Below are positions 21,527-32,860 of a stretch of 64,000 nucleotides of DNA, piece by piece (positions within the stretch are counted from its first letter, which is position 1; each line of letters opens with the position of its first letter). Made by a program: the position numbers and the translations under genes. This stretch comes from Actinostola sp. cb2023. Its lineage: Eukaryota; Cnidaria; Anthozoa; Actiniaria; Actinostolidae. The stretch lies in contig JAUJYZ010000026.1 of NCBI GenBank assembly GCA_033675265.1, positions 443,501 through 507,500 of the forward strand, given 5' to 3'. Below the pieces are notes generated by a model. The model searched no databases, had not been told where the DNA came from, and saw nothing but the letters and a program-made list of their open reading frames with translations.

Positions 21527-24151
21527 ATGTCTGACGTTTTCAACATTTCGAGCACTGAAGAACTACGAAAAATCAAAGTTTGTGAGCCTGATTTATCATA
21601 TGCTGGCAGATCAACTCCTAGAGAAGTAATTTTTGCTCTGGATATTCCATATCCATTGTTAAAGAAATGGCATGGCAACGTAAAGCAATTTTCTTTACAA
21701 CCGGAAGTGAATAATTTAACCGGAAGTGAGGAAGAATTGAGCGTTGAACTCGCACAATTCCCTTATATTTCACTCCTGGAACATTATATTCCCGATCGTC
21801 ACTTTGTTTTCACTGATGATAAAGATGTTAGGAAGGATATTAATGAAAACTTAAGAAAGATCGCCGCAACAGTCACCAAAAAATACAGTTCTGAAAGAGG
21901 AATGGCAAGGATGAAGCTGAACGACAGAAATCGTCGATTTCATGTCTTCAGAGACCAAACACTGTCGATAGAGAAGCTCAGAAGTGAAATAAATGAATGG
22001 AGGAGAAGAAATGATGCTTTACAGTGTAGGTGTGCAAGTCTATATGAAGAACTTCAGCTTGCTCTGGTACAAAGCAGAGAGAAAAACGAAATTATTGAAG
22101 GCTTATTAGAGACAAACAAAGACCTTGCCACCTACATTGAACAGTTGGAGAAGGTCCAAAGCCTTCAATACCAAGGAAAACCTGTCCATGATTCTTCCAA
22201 TAAGAAAAGAACTTTAAGGGAGTTCATGGACAGGGCAAATATTGCTCTTTGGTTTTGTAAGGCTTTTGGCATTGACATAAAAAATATGACTGTTATTGAA
22301 ACTGACAGTGGACAAGAGCATCATATGGTTTTCAAATCCACCCAAGCTACAAGTCCCAATACTTCTAGTCCTTCTACCAGAAATGACAGGTTCAAGTCTC
22401 TTCCAGAAGAAGAACAGAAAAAAGTTGAAGAGATTCTCTTTTTATTAGATAAATTTTGTGTAGGAGACAGCTTTTACCATGAACTCAGTATGGTATGTAA
22501 TGATCTCCCAAAATCATATTTAATTAAACAATGTAGGGATAATTTGAATAATATATGCCACATTCAACAACTACCACATAAGTATGACGGGGCTAGGGTT
22601 TCTTTCTCTTCATTGCTAACTGATCACATAACAGACTTCATAAATGGTAACCCAACTTTTGATGCTGCTAATGAAAAATTAAGAATAAAAATTAATGGTG
22701 ATGGGGCTAGGATGACAAGAAACTCTAACTTTATTTTGCTTTCATTTTCAATATTACAAACTGGTGCTAATGTCATGTCAGCTAAAGGTAACAGAACAAT
22801 TGCAGTTGTTAATGGCCCTGAATCATATGACACAATCAGTGCATCCTTTAGTCCAGTTTTAGAGGAAATTAACAGCTGCATTTCTGATGGTAAAATAACA
22901 ATTAACAATACAACATTTAATTTGGAATTCTTTCTTGGTGGTGATTACAAGTTCATTTTACTAATGCTTGGCTTAAAAGGTGCAACTTCACATTATGCAT
23001 GTGCATGGTGTAAGGTACACAAAGATAACAGATGTGATACTACTAATGATTTCACTTATTATAATACACCTCCAATGGCTAGAACACTTGATGAACTTTT
23101 TCAATTATGTACTAAATCTAAAGATAATTATAGCTGTGATAGGAAGCCTCTAATCAATACTGAGCTTGATCATGTAATTGTTGATGAGCTACATTTAATG
23201 TTGCGCATAAGTGATGTACTAACTAACAACATTGTTAATGAGGTAATTGATTGGGACTTGCAGGATGACTGGGACAAAATAGGGAGGGAGGGAAAAGGCA
23301 TACATCTAAAAGAACTCATTTCTGCAATTCGGTCAATTGGCATCACTTTTGATGTTTGGGAAAAACGGAACGTTGATCAGTCATCGAGTGGCAAATGGGA
23401 CTATACGAGTCTTATGGGAACAGAGAAAAAACTCCTTCTCGATCAATTACCTCAAAAGCTAAATGATTTACTAATCCCTGCCACCAGCTCTGCAGTAACT
23501 AAATTATGGTCTAATTTCAATAACCTCTACAACTTAATTAATAACTGGGAACCAAACACACTACCATCAACTTTTGCTGATCAAGCAGGCGAGTGGATAG
23601 ATGAATTCTGTTCACTCTCTGGAAAGCTTGGAGGGTATGAAACTAACCGAGTAACTCCTTATATGCATATAATGTTTGCTCACATTCCTCACTTCTTTAA
23701 ACTATACAAAGGGATAAAAATATTTACAGGTCAGGGAGTAGAAAAGAATAACGATGTGGCAAGATCAGTAGTGCATAGAAAATCCAATAAATGGAATGCT
23801 GTAGGCGATATATTGCAAACCGAACATAGGCAGTGGAATCTAAGGGACAGGGAAAGGGAAAAAAGAACATATACAAAACAAAACAACAGTTATTGGGAAG
23901 GTGACATTAAAACAGCTAGGCAGAAAAGGAGAAGAGCCAATCAGAGCCCTCCAGAAAGTGTTAGTGAAGCTACAAGCACATGCACTTCTACTGTCTGCAC
24001 AGACACACAATTGATTGACCCTGAAAAATTAACTGTCAAAGAATTAAAACAAGAATTATCATTGAGAAATGTAAAGGGTATAAGTAACAAGAGCAAAGCA
24101 GACCTTATTAAGATACTTAAGGATGCAATGGGTAGGTCATATTGTGAGTAA
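21527..24151 (+). CDS. Transposase-like protein, RNase-H-like core with C-terminal SAP domain (874 aa)
   Basis: This single-exon frame starts at an ATG preceded by ACAAAA. Residues about 145-220 are a charged, probably coiled-coil region (DRNRRFHVF, then RSEINEWRRR). The core has candidate acidic residues in INGDGARM (about residue 391), FLGGDYKFILL (about 472) and GQGVEKNNDVA (about 739). A CAWC pair sits near 492 and DELHLMLR near 554. The spacing fits a DDE-type RNase-H nuclease with a large insertion, as in cut-and-paste transposases. Residues about 836-868 (LTVKELKQELSLRNVKG...KADLIKIL) are a SAP domain, which binds AT-rich or scaffold DNA. I have a memory of similar proteins in other invertebrates and in Glomeromycota, but cannot name a superfamily. 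Its place between inverted ends, and its deletion in the short derivative, support the transposase role. Confidence 0.82.
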   Translation: MSDVFNISSTEELRKIKVCEPDLSYAGRSTPREVIFALDIPYPLLKKWHGNVKQFSLQPEVNNLTGSEEELSVELAQFPYISLLEHYIPDRHFVFTDDKDVRKDINENLRKIAATVTKKYSSERGMARMKLNDRNRRFHVFRDQTLSIEKLRSEINEWRRRNDALQCRCASLYEELQLALVQSREKNEIIEGLLETNKDLATYIEQLEKVQSLQYQGKPVHDSSNKKRTLREFMDRANIALWFCKAFGIDIKNMTVIETDSGQEHHMVFKSTQATSPNTSSPSTRNDRFKSLPEEEQKKVEEILFLLDKFCVGDSFYHELSMVCNDLPKSYLIKQCRDNLNNICHIQQLPHKYDGARVSFSSLLTDHITDFINGNPTFDAANEKLRIKINGDGARMTRNSNFILLSFSILQTGANVMSAKGNRTIAVVNGPESYDTISASFSPVLEEINSCISDGKITINNTTFNLEFFLGGDYKFILLMLGLKGATSHYACAWCKVHKDNRCDTTNDFTYYNTPPMARTLDELFQLCTKSKDNYSCDRKPLINTELDHVIVDELHLMLRISDVLTNNIVNEVIDWDLQDDWDKIGREGKGIHLKELISAIRSIGITFDVWEKRNVDQSSSGKWDYTSLMGTEKKLLLDQLPQKLNDLLIPATSSAVTKLWSNFNNLYNLINNWEPNTLPSTFADQAGEWIDEFCSLSGKLGGYETNRVTPYMHIMFAHIPHFFKLYKGIKIFTGQGVEKNNDVARSVVHRKSNKWNAVGDILQTEHRQWNLRDREREKRTYTKQNNSYWEGDIKTARQKRRRANQSPPESVSEATSTCTSTVCTDTQLIDPEKLTVKELKQELSLRNVKGISNKSKADLIKILKDAMGRSYCE

Positions 24152-24421
24152 TGTGAATCAAATCAAAATAAGCTCTGCTAATTTATACATGTATGTCTAG
24201 TATTAGCTACATGTACTTCTCAGGTTAAGTAAAGCCACTCAGATCTTATTAGTAATGTTTAGAAAATATATAATCTTTAAAAAAATTATATATATATATA
24301 TACAAAATTTATGAAAAACATTATAAATGTAAATATATACTGTATATACAATATCAAAAGCTATGTATCATTTTAGTCAATCAATCTTATATGTATAATC
24401 TTAAAATAACTGTAAATATCA
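24152..24421. other. AT-rich convergent intergenic region
   Basis: The 3' ends of the two transposon genes face each other here. Polyadenylation-like AATAAA-type and TATATA sequences are present but cannot be assigned. Confidence 0.4.
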
Positions 24422-25253
24422 TTATTCATTAGTAGGGCAATTAAATGGCTTTCTTAATAAATCAAATGTTAATTTCTCTATATACATTCTCTTAGTTTCT
24501 TGAGCAAGACCATCACTACCCCTTTTGTACAGCTTTGGTGATTTTCCCAAATAAATTCTTAATTTCATTGGAAATAATATTTTACTACCCTCTAAGTTCT
24601 TATTAAAAATTGTATCCCAATCACAATCCCAATTACAATCATCAAAATCATTTTTCCCCATTAACATATACTTTCCATCCCTTGATTTTTTTCCCTTCCC
24701 GCTAAATAAAACCCTGAAACAATCATGATCAAAATCTATAACAACTGGCAATCGGCTTTTGCTTTTGAGTTTGCACTCAATGGCATATCTTAGGTTGTCA
24801 GAATGTTTTAGCAGCCTTGAACTCTCTACTGGCGGTGATTGATAGTCCCTACGCATAGAAAAATATATAAGCATTCTGCATGATATAACATTGCCACCAA
24901 AATGTTCGACACACTTTTCTTACCTGATAAGATCAGCACTAAGATGCTCCTCGTCCTCCCATGTACATTCAAAGGCACTATATCCTTCCCATTTTATTAA
25001 ATATTGCGTCTACAAGCAAAATACAACACATTGTTGAAACTCTCGATAACTCGGGGAATGATGTTGTTATTACACTTACCGCTGATCCTTCTTTCCTCTT
25101 AGAAATGACCCTTTCCACTGCAAACACCTCCGAATTCTTGAATCTTCTTTTCTTTTTTATCCCTCCCCAAAGTAAATCCGCCGTACTAGTTGAATTAAGC
25201 TGTAAATAATACGATTTTCCTTCTCGTCCCCTCTTTGAATACCCGTCCGCCAT
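24422..25253 (-). CDS. Chromodomain protein carried by the transposon (228 aa, three exons)
   Basis: The exons are 25080-25253, 24924-25009 and 24422-24848. Donors GTAAGT and GTAAGA-type and acceptors ending in TAG give matching phases (0, then 2) and a 229-codon frame including the stop. After a basic leader (GIKKKRRF) comes a textbook chromodomain split by intron 1: FAVERVISKRK, then QYLIKWEGYS, then CTWEDEEHLS. The aromatic cage residues are in place (the V/F position, W of KWEGY, W of TWE). Chromodomains bind methylated histone tails. The C-terminal 140 residues (CDWDTIFNKNLEG, KLYKRGSDG) are not recognised. The start ATG (25253) has an ATGGCGGAC-like context. The protein may guide the transposase to chromatin, by analogy with chromointegrases, which is inference. 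Confidence 0.85.
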
Positions 25254-25676
25254 TTTGAAATTGAATACCTAGGCGCATGCGTACAATGAGTTTAGTGTCA
25301 ATTAAGCGCCTGCGATCTTACCGCTGAGCTGTACCGGATTTCTGGTAATGTTAATATATCGCAATAGTCATATACGAAGAACTTGGATGACTGATGAATA
25401 TCCGTACATCTACACTTCTTGTAGAACATGGAGAAACTCGTTTGTGATTTCATTTTGAAGAGTAAGTGACTCGCTACGTTTCTTTAGTGTTTAGTATAGT
25501 TATGATCTGTATTTCTGTATCCGCAGTATTCATGTATTGATCTAGCTGCTTAACGAATCCAAATAACTGTGATTTATTGGATTATGATATAATAATATTT
25601 GAATAGTATTTGAAGATTAAACTAAGATTGTATTATAATATTTCTTGTATATAGTTTAGTACACGTTATTCATGTA

Positions 25677-25931
25677 GAGTGCAAATATTATATCCGTGAA
25701 ATAAGCGCTAAGATTTAGTACCAATTAACATTTTACAAGTAGACAACAATGATAAAGCATTTGGTGCTATTTATTAGTACTATTTAGTTAACGATTTCAC
25801 GGATATAATATTTGCGCTCTAGTATTCTCTAAGTTAGTCATTAGTATTCCCTATATAGAGAATACTAATAAGGCTTTGAAACAAAAGAAAACAAAGCTTT
25901 ATTAGTATTCTCTATATAGAGAATACTAATG
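25677..25931. repeat. Palindromic 3' region of the SAP/chromo transposon
   Basis: GCAAATATTATATCCGTGAA (25680) is mirrored by the sequence ending GATATAATATTTGCGCTC (25822). Next come two copies of TAGTATTCYCTATATAGAGAATACTAAT in tandem (25848-25875 and 25903-25931) around GCTTTGAAACAAAAG. The same block is present in the derivative (29407-29665). Confidence 0.8.
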
Positions 25932-26016
25932 AATCCATTGATAAAGCTCCTTTATGAGATATAGAGCGCACAAATGCTGGGCGCTGATTGGTCGAGTGAG
26001 TATGACTATATTCTAA

Positions 26017-27313
26017 GTATTGTTAGATCTCCCTTCACGAATTTATATCTACACAGTTTCCATTGATTTATTATTCAAAAAAGGTATATAGTTTTTGAAA
26101 ATAATATTGCATGAAATTACTACAACCGTCGCTGTCATTCGCTTCGTTCGCTTTGCAAGTTTGAATCTTTGTTTATCTCATGGACCAATCAAATACGATC
26201 ATTCATTGTTGATTTCAACAGCCAATGAAATTCGCTAAAATTTCAGGGATTCCCAGAGCCAGCGACAAACCAAATGACGAGCGGGCTCTGGGTACGAGAA
26301 TGTGAAGAAGATGTCCTTGTTTTATTCGACGTTCGAACCGTAACTCGAACCCGAACTCGAACTCGATTCCAAACTCGACGTTTCGGGATCTGAAGCTAGA
26401 GAGGGGGCCTTTACACGAACTCATCAAAATCAAATCAATTGCACTCAAAGTCAAAAGATAATCAAATGAACTCAAAGTCAAAGGCAAATCAAATGAACTC
26501 GACACATACATGTATATACATAGTCTCCCTCGTCACGCAACTGTCAGTCATTGTCAGGTCTCTCCTCACGCAACTGACATTGTCCTTGTCATAAGCCCGA
26601 GTGTACGCTCATTGAGCGTCTTGTTAATAATTCATTAGGCAGCTCTCCAATCTGTGCTCAGCATTCTGGTCACGTGGCTACCTTGTAACTCCCATACAAG
26701 TATGATACAGAATAGTAATAAAGCTTATTAGTATTCTGTATCTGATACAGAATACTAATATACCTTATTAGTATTCTGTATCAGATACAGAATACTAATA
26801 AGCTCGATCTATAAGTATTCTGTATCGATCAATGCATTATATGAGAGGACAATACATTATCCTAAAAGCTAATTAAGAAAAATACTCGTTAGATTTTGTT
26901 CCGCAGTTTCTTTAATGTAACTCCCTTCCTCTATTGGAGCTTAGCACCTTCACAGTTTTAACTTACTTACTAATGATACAATCATTGGATTTCTAGCTCT
27001 GTGCGAGCTTGTGCGGCAATACTTTCACAATCTCAAATAAATTATAACAAACGTTAACTTTGAAAGACACGAGATTACTTCAAATTAAAGATGATAGCAC
27101 AGTTCTGGCTAAATATTGCGTTACTTGCTACATTATTATTTTCAAGAACCTCGAGTTAGAAGATGGTAAAGTAATGTTAGTCGAAGAACTTCATACGGAA
27201 TTTATGTGTCAAAAGACAAGTAGATAAACTCTTTCCTTGCTACCTTGTTTTTACGAGACATCTGCCAGTCTTCAACATTCTTTACACTCCACTTTGTGCT
27301 AGTTTGGGCACAT
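26017..27313. other. Intergenic; TIR fragment and palindrome cluster
   Basis: GCTCTGGGTACGAGAATG at 26285-26302 equals the outer 18 bp of the 10.5-kb transposon's inverted repeat, so a related element ends here. At 26700-26830 three or four nested copies of TATTAGTATTCTGTATC and its complement form perfect palindromes. No gene is recognised. Confidence 0.6.
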
Positions 27314-28576
27314 TCCCTCAACAACTGAGATAGATTAACGATCGAGTTAGAGGTTGAGTTGAGTTGAGTTTGAGTTACCGTTGAGTTACCGTTGAGTTAC
27401 CTTTGAGTTAACCAAAAATATTATTTTTTTGGGAATAATGTCTTACAACGTTGTTTGAGATTCCCCAAGGGGGGGTATTGCCTATGGTGGCCTGGGAGAT
27501 ATTGCCTATGGTGGCCTGGGGAGGGAGAGGAAGGTGGTAAGGGAAACTATTATTCTGGTATGTTAAAGGTCGTGCTACTGAATAACTCGAACTTAATAGA
27601 GAATAGATTTAAATATTAGGTATGTCCTGCAAATTATTTAGGATAGTGCTGTCCCGCCCAACGGTTCCGAAAATCGAACTCCTATTGAGAACATTGCTAC
27701 CCATTTTAAGCCCAAATTTGCGACCTTATACAAGGACCAATTAATCCGTCCCGAACGTCAAAACAGGTACCATATTAATGGATAAGGGATCTTTTTTGGC
27801 TGGGTGAAAGCGGACTCGAAAACCCTACCCTATCGGGCGGTACATACCTATATAGCCAATATATGGGAGTAACCCCCAGAAGCTCAAAATAGAACATGAT
27901 TGACATGTGAAAACACAAAAAGGCAATTTAATTATCTTGAAATCATGCAGTTGCGCTTCAGTGCTGAAGCTGTTAAAAACGAGCTGGGATAATTGCATTT
28001 GGCTGGCCACCACAAACTCAGTTAACAGAACACCCCAAAGTCATTTCGCATCTGGCACTCTGTGTTTTATATATCCCGGTCAGTGGGAAAGAAATACTCG
28101 CTGGTCTTACTCTTTCATATTTAACAAATTGACATCACCAGTTTAGTATGTGTATGTTCTTTTATTGCATTTGATTATGAATTTCGTCATAACATCAAAG
28201 TAGTGTGGATCCACGAGGTGATCAGTCACTGAGTTTTTTTGTGTAGGATTTTGTTGCTTTTTTAACCTTTTTCATTTGAGTAGCATTTTTTTTAGTAGGG
28301 GGTACTTGGTTATTAATGGTTAGGTATGTGCGGCGAGATGTTCAGACCTGGACCCTGTTTTTGGAATTTGTCACTCGAAAACCTGGATTTACGAATTTCC
28401 CAAATAAAAAACCCTGGATTTACGAATTTTTATTGACGATCTGATACGATGCAGTCTTCAGGATATTTTGCCAGACTAACACTCTAACACCTTTACGTCT
28501 GACTGACGCCATTATTTTTGTTCGCTAGTTTTACTGAAACGCCGATACCACATTATACAAATGATTAAAAATTAAT

Positions 28577-29747
28577 AAATGTTTTTAGGCTACAACCTGG
28601 ATTAATGATTTTTATGCGTTCATTTAAGTAAGGGTTAGAGAATAACGCGAGTGCTTTATGGGATTTAGAGCTCCGAGCAGCAGATAGAACGCGCCTCGTG
28701 GCCCTTCTATCAATGCGAGGCGCTCTAAATTCCATAAAGCACGAGTGTTTATTCAGTCTAACCGTTTTAGAATATAGTCATACTCACGAGAGTATTCTTT
28801 GGCTGCATGTCTGTTGCTTTCCCAAAGGAATACTGATTTCAAATGCACATACGCTTATGCAAATCTGTTCAGTTGTGTGTGACTTCAGTGGAGTGAAGAT
28901 GAATATCCGAAGCTTGAGGCTTTTAAATACGAAGCTTGCAACGCTAGAAAATACCGATATTTGTTGTGGAAATGAAGAGCAGAAATCTCAAAGTTTTTTC
29001 AAACCAGTTAGAACGGACGAAATTGAAAAACGAGAGAAATAATGAACACCAAAGAAAACTCAAGCACGATGTGGACATTTAATATATCGCAATAGTCATA
29101 TACGAAGAACTTGGATGACTGATGAATATCCGTACATCTACACTTCTTGTAGAACATGGAGAAACTCGTTTGTGATTTCATTTTGAAGAGTAAGTGACTC
29201 GCTACGTTTCTTTAGTGTTTAGTATAGTTATGATCTGTATTTCTGTATCCGCAGTATTCATGTATTGATCTAGCTGCTTAACGAATCCAAATAACTGTGA
29301 TTTATTGGATTATGATATAATAATATTTGAATAGTATTTGAAGATTAAACTAAGATTGTATTATAATATTTCTTGTATATAGTTTAGTACACGTTATTCA
29401 TGTAGAGTGCAAATATTATATCCGTGAAATAAGCGCTAAGATTTAGTACCAATTAACATTTTACAAGTAGACAACAATGATAAAGCATTTGGTGCTATTT
29501 ATTAGTACTATTTAGTTAACGATTTCACGGATATAATATTTGCGCTCTAGTATTCTCTAAGTTAGTCATTAGTATTCCCTATATAGAGAATACTAATAAG
29601 GCTTTGAAACAAAAGAAAAACAAAGCTTTATTAGTATACTCTATATAGAGAATACTAATGAATCCATTGATAAAGCTCCTTTATGAGATATAGAGCGCAC
29701 AAATGCTGGGCGCTGATTGGTCGAGTGAGTATGACTATATTCTAACC
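28577..29747. mobile_element. Internally deleted derivative of the SAP/chromo transposon
   Basis: Positions 28577-29078 match 20351-20858 almost base for base, and 29080-29747 match 25351-26016. The join lies at GATGTGGACA/TTTAATATATCGC, so about 4.49 kb holding both genes is missing while both ends and the left hairpin are kept. This is the classic structure of a non-autonomous element mobilised in trans. Few differences are visible (a 4-bp TTAA change near 28603, CAGTC for CTC near 28756, a missing A in a run), which suggests recent origin. Confidence 0.92.
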
Positions 29748-29821
29748 TGGATTAGAGAATAAAATGGCCCAAAACCTGGACCCTGTACCGCCGCACATAT
29801 ATATCATGTAATTATTGGGAG

Positions 29822-29849
29822 TACCCCCCCCCCCCCCCCCCCCCCCCGG
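29822..29849. repeat. Poly-C tract
   Basis: An uninterrupted run of more than 20 C ending in CGGGG at the right end of the GGGGGTAC element. Assembly length is unreliable. Confidence 0.8.
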
Positions 29850-30239
29850 GGATAAACGGCGGCACTGGTCACTGCATTTGTCACACACGAAGACATCGTG
29901 CACAACGACCACTAGATTATTTTGAAGTCATTTCGCTATGCCTTTGTTCGAGAAAACTACTGTCGTTGAAAGTTCGTTCGCCAAAGTCAAAGTTAATTTT
30001 ATTGATAATATATTGAGAAGCGGCCCGTTTAAAAAGTGCCATATATTTCAATCTATTCTCTATTAAGTTCGAGTTATTCAGTAGCACGACCTTTAACCGT
30101 ACCAGAATATAAACAGTTTCCCTTACCATATCCACCCCACCCCCTCCCAACAAGGGGCTTTTTTGCTGGACCATGCGCGAACTGCTGGACCGTGAAATCG
30201 TTATGCAGGCTCACCACAGGGTAACCACTCAAGCAAACT

Positions 30240-31095
30240 GTTTATAAAATGACTCGCGCTATTCATTTTTTCTCTTTTCTCTTTTTTTATATATATATTA
30301 CTATGTTTTTATTTTCCACTCTGCTGTAATACGCGCTGAGATTGATATTTGGTGCATTTAACTAAGAACATTTTTTAATTATTATTTTTGTTGAATGTGT
30401 AAAAAATGCATTAAAATGCGTGTAAAAAATGCATTAAAATGCGTGATGTGCAGAAAAACACTTTCATCTTCGATACATCGAAGAGTTGTCGTGTTTTGTA
30501 AGCCCACTTCAGCTGGGTCAAGATGCACGCATTTCTAGTACGTGCAGGGTACATGTGGCCGTAACAAAATCACGAAAATCCGCTGAGATATAAATATGTA
30601 ATAATAATATTAATTTATTAAGTATAACTTTTTTTATTTCTTTGGCACCAATATACATATATGAAATACAATAGCATACACATATAATTTTTTACATATT
30701 TAATTATATTATGTCTGCCATGACTGGTGACAGGCACTCCTCAGAGAGGATTGCAACTAACAAGAAAAGAACTGTAGCAATCCTCAATAATAATAATAAT
30801 AACAATAATAATTAATAATAATAATATAAGTTATTTAATCAGGGAACCCACTCACAATAGTGATTTTCAGTGAGGCCCTGTGGGAACACAGAGAAAAGAA
30901 AAGAAAAAGATATATATCCTCTATATATACATGTAATCCTCTATAACCTACCATATCGATACCATAATACTTGAGTGGAATTGACATAACTTCCTGCATA
31001 AAAACTGGTCTTCCTACTACATGTACATTTATACATATTCTTCTATAATGACTTCCTGGATAAGAGATTCATTTTTTAACCAAGAATTTGAGATA

Positions 31096-31144
<49 letters not shown>

Positions 31145-31640
31145 CAGGATAACTGCACATGAATACTGTGATCATGTATCTGTTCACACTATGAGGTCCC
31201 TGACAATACAGCCTCTTCTCATATACATGTAGAATAAGACCATTCCTACACCACAGTTGCCTCTTCAAACCTGGAACACATAATACAAGCATACACGTAA
31301 GCATTGATCAGCCAATAATCCTCTCCGTAATGCCATGCATTGGACCCCTCATATAACCTAATTTGAGATACTTAAAAACTTGCCAGTTAGTAATCCATAC
31401 AAAAAATACATTACAAGATTGCCTCAAGAAATGAAAAGAAAAATATTATGTCAAATTGAAGTTGACAAGTCAGTCATATCATGTACATACCTTTATCAAA
31501 ACAATTATAATTTTACATTAAAATGTACTTATTACCACACACTTTTTGGTGCGCAAACTCAAGGATGTATATGTTTTACTATAAATGAATGGATCTCATT
31601 ATTATGACACTTGAAAAGAGCAATTTGCTGGAGTATTGCA
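30240..31640. repeat. Low-complexity intergenic DNA with microsatellites
   Basis: Includes a 22-bp tandem (TGTAAAAAATGCATTAAAATGCG, 30398-30444), AATAAT runs at 30786-30830 and an (ATT)n tract at 31097-31142. No gene is recognised. A lysine/isoleucine-rich 75-codon frame at 31380-31607 has no domain-like features. Confidence 0.6.
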
Positions 31641-32860
31641 GCCCATATACCAAAATTACTGATGGCCTAAGCCCACAAGGTTTCAGAATAACAATTTTTT
31701 TCTCTCTTTTCCCCAATTTTGCCAACAGCCCCAACATAATATAATGAAAATACATGAAATGTAGGTGTGTTATTCAGTGGAATTGTTGTGGTTACCTATT
31801 ATAGATGTCACACCATAATGCAAAATTGAATATTCATGAGACAATATTTTAATGTTAAATTTGGTGCTCAGTAACTGCCAAAATATACGGCGATCGTGCA
31901 TTCGTGCGCATCTTTCCTGCGCATGATATTCAACGGCGATTATCTAAAAATCTAAGTCGGTGACCTATGCTGATTTTTCCACTGTAAGTCTAGGTCAACT
32001 AAAGCTAAAAAATATCAAAAAATGAAGACAGGTCTTCGAGCTATTTTTTGAGTAAATCTACGAAGTGTTCATTTTCGAACTACTTTTCATTGGTTGGGCT
32101 TCCTGTGGTAGAGCTCTTTCAATATGGCGGATCAAGCGTTTTAATATTCAACGGCGAATATCTAAAAATCTAACACGGTGACCTACCCTGATATTTTTGC
32201 CCTGAGTAGGTATTTACGAAAGCTAAAACATATCAAAAAATGAGGGTAGGTCTTCGAGCTAAATTTTAAGGAAATCGCCAAAATGTCCAAAAATAGGATC
32301 GTAAAGGACGGTCAAAATGTATTGTTTTTGAAATTTTGGCTTTGAAAACTTATTGTTCGACACAATAAAATGACAAATTTCTGTTTTTTCATTATATTAT
32401 GTTAACATATGTATCATTTGAAAGTATTGCTTTTATTATTACCGACTTATACGGATAGCAAGAGCTTGTAATTCCATTATCCATTTTTGCCAGAAAAGAT
32501 GGCCGCAAGCCCCATTTTTGAAAAATTATATCTGCTCAATGGATTCGGTGACCCCCATTTTGTATTTCATTTTTCTACTCTAGCACTCAAAATCAATATT
32601 TGTGCCAAGTTTAAAAAGAATTGTTCGACAAAAAATTGCACGATCGCATTACCTTAAACTGGTCGATATTTACGTGAATTGCACAAAGAAGGTCTTTTCG
32701 GTATTCGAATCATTCTTTGAGCCTCATTCATGCTTTCAGAGTGAAGAAAACCGGTCTTTCCGAACGTACTTTACTCTTCTCTATTCGATGAAAACAATCC
32801 CCTGAACAGCACTGAACTCAAGCATATCGCGCATGCGCAGCAAAAAAGCCCCTTGTTCCC
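31641..32860. repeat. Noncoding sequence with a diverged direct duplication
   Basis: TTCAACGGCG followed by ATATCTAAAAATCTAA..CGGTGACCTA occurs at about 31928 and again at about 32150. Each copy is followed by ATATCAAAAAATGA and AGGTCTTCGAGCTA, giving a diverged tandem of about 220 bp. No reading frame is convincing. Confidence 0.6.

Larger units (their letters stand above)
20351..26016. mobile_element. DNA transposon with SAP-domain transposase and chromodomain protein
   Basis: The right end GTGAGTATGACTATATTCTA A (25996-26016) is the exact complement of 20545-20565. Upstream of the left copy lies a 129-bp hairpin (20413-20541). The unit shared with the deletion derivative at 28577-29747 starts near 20351, so the hairpin travels with the element. 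It carries a transposase on + (21527-24151) and a convergent three-exon chromodomain gene on - (24422-25253). No clear target duplication could be defined, so the exact left edge (20351 or 20545) is uncertain. Both genes read open, so this copy may be intact. Confidence 0.82.
28298..29850. mobile_element. GGGGGTAC-family element containing a nested insertion
   Basis: GGGGGTAC...ATGTGCGGCG at 28298-28350 is mirrored by CGCCGCACAT...GTACCCCC at 29790-29850. Inside, copies of CCTGGATTTACGAATTT and CCTGGACCCTGT recur. The right end carries a C-run of about 25 bases, which makes the exact length unreliable. Confidence 0.65.

Noticed and set aside
20635..29042. Identical 61-codon frame in both 20635-20820 and 28857-29042
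   Set aside because: It is conserved only because the surrounding element end was duplicated; it has no domain-like content and no independent support.
31380..31607. 75-codon frame
   Set aside because: AT-driven composition, no homologous pattern, inside repeat-rich DNA.
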